DNA from: Candidatus Zixiibacteriota bacterium | Lineage (GTDB): Bacteria; Zixibacteria; MSB-5A5; GN15; FEB-12 | Length of the DNA stretch: 7,106 bases | Reading direction: 5' to 3' | Assembly: GCA_023132995.1 (NCBI GenBank) | Contig: JAGLXI010000004.1 | Coordinates: 1-7,106 of the forward strand | In this document: piece by piece, positions 5,263 through 7,106 of the stretch | Position numbering within the stretch: position 1 is the stretch's first letter | Layout of the letters: each line of letters begins with the position of its first letter | The notes under the pieces: generated by a model | Told to the model about the DNA's origin: nothing | What the model saw: the letters and a program-made list of their open reading frames with translations, nothing else | Databases searched by the model: none | Program-made: the position numbers and the translations under genes

Positions 5263-6453
5263 TCACCGTTTCCGGGATGCCTGCACCCGAATCTCATCTC
5301 TGATAAGAGCCACCAGTTTGTCGCCGTCGATCCTTTCCACGATCATGGCGGCTATCTTTTCCGCCAGGGTAGCGGTGAACTCCCGAGTGAAGAGTTTCAC
5401 CTGTTCGGGAGTTATCTTCTCCAGCGAATCCTCCCAGCCGGTGGCGCTCGTCGAGTGCGGCTCAGGTTCTTTGTCGGCCCGTAGAACAATACTCTCCGGC
5501 TCCTGGTCCTGAAGTCTTTCCACTTCCTTCTTGAACTCGCCGATGAATTTCTCGACCCCGTCCCCGGAGACCTGTGCACCGGGTGATCCTTCACCGGCGG
5601 GACCCGGCGTTATCGGATCAACAAGCGATGATGGCTCCGCAATAGAGAGCTTGGATTGTTGAGAATCGGGCGTGGCCTGAGACTTTGCCCCAGGCTGAGA
5701 TGGAGCCTTCGCCTCTTTTCGCATCTCGCTCAGGAACCACTCGTAGTCGTCCGGTTGGTGTTCCCCGTCGCGCTCAAGGGAGTGCGGGGAATTCACGGCA
5801 TACTGATCGGAATCCTTCAGGATATCCAGCTTGCCGGTACTCGATAGCGGGAGTGGCTCTTTCTGGGTCTGCTTCTGCACGATATCGGTCTGGTCGTCCC
5901 GAATCATGATCGATTCCACCTTCGAAGACTCCGCGATATCTGTATTCTCTTTTTCGTGGTCAAAGCCGATCATTTTCTCGGTTGTCTTTCCCGGTACCCT
6001 GAAACCTGCGCTGGTTTTGTCCATAACTTCCGAGTCGGTGACTTCAATCCGGTCATGACCCGGAGCAGAGTCGACAGCCGCCGGCTGCTCCGGGGAAACA
6101 GAACGACCGGTGAAGAGCATAGCCCGTTCCACGAACTCCCTTGGATCAAAGGGCATGGTGATCACCACCTCCTCCGGAAAAGGCAGGTCGCCGGAACCGG
6201 GCTCGGCAAGCAGCAGAAAGGGAATACTCGTAAAACGTGAGTCATCGCGAATCCGTTCGTAAAGCGGACGCTGTCCCTGGTCGCGTAGATTGGCGTTGAT
6301 TATGAGCAAATCGGGACGGGAGAAATTGAGTACCTCCATTGCCTTCTCAGCCTCGGAAACCGAGATGACCTCAAACCCGTTTTGCCTGAGCACGTTTCCC
6401 GCCACATTGCGTATCGTATCCGATCCATCCGCCAGAAGTACTCTCTTGTGCAT
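5263..6453 (-). CDS. Pseudo-receiver domain protein with disordered linker and helical tail
   Basis: The protein has 396 residues. Residues 1-~117 have the fold pattern of a CheY-like receiver: strand KRVLLAD, helix SDTIRNVAGNVLRQNG, strand FEVISV, strand PDLLIINANL, strand IPFLLLA, strand VVITMPFDP, then a last helix. The phosphorylation set is mostly gone: the phosphoacceptor Asp is Asn53, the second acidic-pocket Asp is Gly10 (Asp9 stays), the Thr/Ser switch is Ala83 and the Lys of KPF is Met100. It probably does not accept phosphate in the usual way and may bind partners instead. Residues ~118-345 are rich in E, S, P, D and Q and look disordered; 346-396 is amphipathic helix with a basic end. 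There is no DNA-binding or enzymatic output domain. The gene starts 8 bp after the rhomboid stop; its AAGGAG (6465-6470) lies next to that stop, 11 nt before ATG. A scaffold role is inferred. Confidence 0.82.
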   Translation of the reverse strand: MHKRVLLADGSDTIRNVAGNVLRQNGFEVISVSEAEKAMEVLNFSRPDLLIINANLRDQGQRPLYERIRDDSRFTSIPFLLLAEPGSGDLPFPEEVVITMPFDPREFVERAMLFTGRSVSPEQPAAVDSAPGHDRIEVTDSEVMDKTSAGFRVPGKTTEKMIGFDHEKENTDIAESSKVESIMIRDDQTDIVQKQTQKEPLPLSSTGKLDILKDSDQYAVNSPHSLERDGEHQPDDYEWFLSEMRKEAKAPSQPGAKSQATPDSQQSKLSIAEPSSLVDPITPGPAGEGSPGAQVSGDGVEKFIGEFKKEVERLQDQEPESIVLRADKEPEPHSTSATGWEDSLEKITPEQVKLFTREFTATLAEKIAAMIVERIDGDKLVALIRDEIRVQASRKR

Positions 6454-6461
6454 ACCTGCAA

Positions 6462-7106
6462 CTACTCCTTGAAGTTCTTATCCGACAATCGGGACGACGC
6501 CTCTTCGAGGAACTCGCGGTCGTCCTTGCTGATGTTTTCGATCCCCACCTCGTTGATCTTATCCAGGATGGTATCGACTCGCCGCATGATCTCGCCGGCC
6601 TTTTGTCGCTTCTTGGCGAGCTTGGTAGTCTCGCGCCGGTAACGTATATCTTTCAAGCGGCGGCCCCACCTGATCCAGCGCCAATCGAACTTGATATAGG
6701 CCAGTCCGTAGAGAGCTCCCCCCAGATGCGCCCAGTGGGCGACACTCCCGCCGGCAAACAGAAAGCCGAGAAGCATCATGCCCGGTATGGCCCACTTCAC
6801 CTTTACCGGAAAGAGGAAGTAAATGTACAGATTCCGATTGGGAAACATGATCCAGTAGGCCACGAGTACGCCGTATATCGCCGCCGACGCCCCGATCATC
6901 GGATACGGCTGGCCAGATTTGACCACCAGCGTGAGGACCGCCCCCGACAATCCCGACAGCAGGTAGAATCTGCTGAAACTCCGACTGCCCAAGGCAAACT
7001 CGATTTCAGTGCCGAACATCCACAGGGCGAACATATTGAAGAATATATGGCCCAAGCTGCCGTGCAGAAACATATAGGTCAGCGGCTGATAGATCAGGTT
7101 GGGAAA
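6462..7106 (-). CDS. Rhomboid family intramembrane serine protease (5' partial)
   Basis: The frame stays open to the window end, so the N-terminus with the first membrane segment is missing; 214 residues are visible. Rhomboids cut transmembrane substrates within the inner membrane using a Ser-His dyad. Seen: HGSLGHIFFN (15-24) with the His20/Asn24 oxyanion pair in the spacing of E. coli GlpG His150/Asn154; GASAAIYG (72-79) with nucleophile Ser74; and AHWAHLGG (123-130) with catalytic His127. The Ser-His distance of 53 equals that of GlpG (201-254). Several hydrophobic segments span residues ~12-135. The usual GxSG is GASA here, a tolerated variant. A basic cytoplasmic tail (137-214) follows, whose last ~45 residues (MRRVDTILDKINEVG…DDREFLEEAS) look like a small helical domain found after some bacterial rhomboids, which I believe is DUF6576. 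It is the promoter-proximal gene of a likely operon with the pseudo-receiver gene. Confidence 0.93.
   Translation of the reverse strand, partial: FPNLIYQPLTYMFLHGSLGHIFFNMFALWMFGTEIEFALGSRSFSRFYLLSGLSGAVLTLVVKSGQPYPMIGASAAIYGVLVAYWIMFPNRNLYIYFLFPVKVKWAIPGMMLLGFLFAGGSVAHWAHLGGALYGLAYIKFDWRWIRWGRRLKDIRYRRETTKLAKKRQKAGEIMRRVDTILDKINEVGIENISKDDREFLEEASSRLSDKNFKE

Overview
The window reads as a piece of a bacterial chromosome with an outer membrane. It carries a lipoprotein, an outer-membrane beta-barrel protein and a secreted protein with a dockerin-like C-terminus. That C-terminal segment (a D-x-D-x-S-G loop, then I-D-I-A-D-L-V-Y-L-V-D-Y and a Pro/Cys-rich end) is a style I associate with Zixibacteria and related members of the FCB supergroup. 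The taxon is an inference from this style plus the many palindromic intergenic repeats; there is no rRNA or marker gene to prove it.

Layout. (1) 1-306, +: the end of a secreted protein. (2) 307-839: a convergent gap packed with palindromic repeats and no convincing gene: a nested palindrome at 314-380, a MITE-like 143-bp element at 629-771, and a two-state inverted repeat at 780-829. (3) 840-2635, -: an outer-membrane beta-barrel gene followed by a lipoprotein gene. (4) 2636-2888: a divergent promoter region, with a strong sigma70-like promoter for the barrel gene and a weaker one for the metabolic pair. (5) 2889-5008, +: a 3-hydroxyacyl-CoA dehydrogenase family gene overlapping acetate kinase by ATGA, so translation is probably coupled. 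(6) 5009-5262: a second convergent gap with a hairpin and a second, inverted copy of part of the 629-771 element. (7) 5263-7106, -: a rhomboid protease (5' end outside the window) followed 8 bp later by a protein with a degenerate receiver domain, a long disordered linker and a helical tail.

How the genes work together. The dehydrogenase and acetate kinase form a small metabolic operon that fits acyl-CoA metabolism with acetate/ATP formation. The rhomboid and pseudo-receiver protein form a second operon that could link membrane proteolysis to a signalling scaffold, but no partner is visible. The barrel and lipoprotein genes may be co-transcribed envelope genes.

Most worth a second look: the repeat element present in both convergent gaps, each time downstream of and co-oriented with a gene; its two hairpins with complementary loops; the dehydrogenase that keeps the His-Glu dyad but has lost the family Ser and Asn; and the receiver domain with nearly all phosphorylation residues replaced. 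I see no defence system, CRISPR array, intact transposase, tRNA or rRNA. No clearly novel multi-gene system can be demonstrated here.
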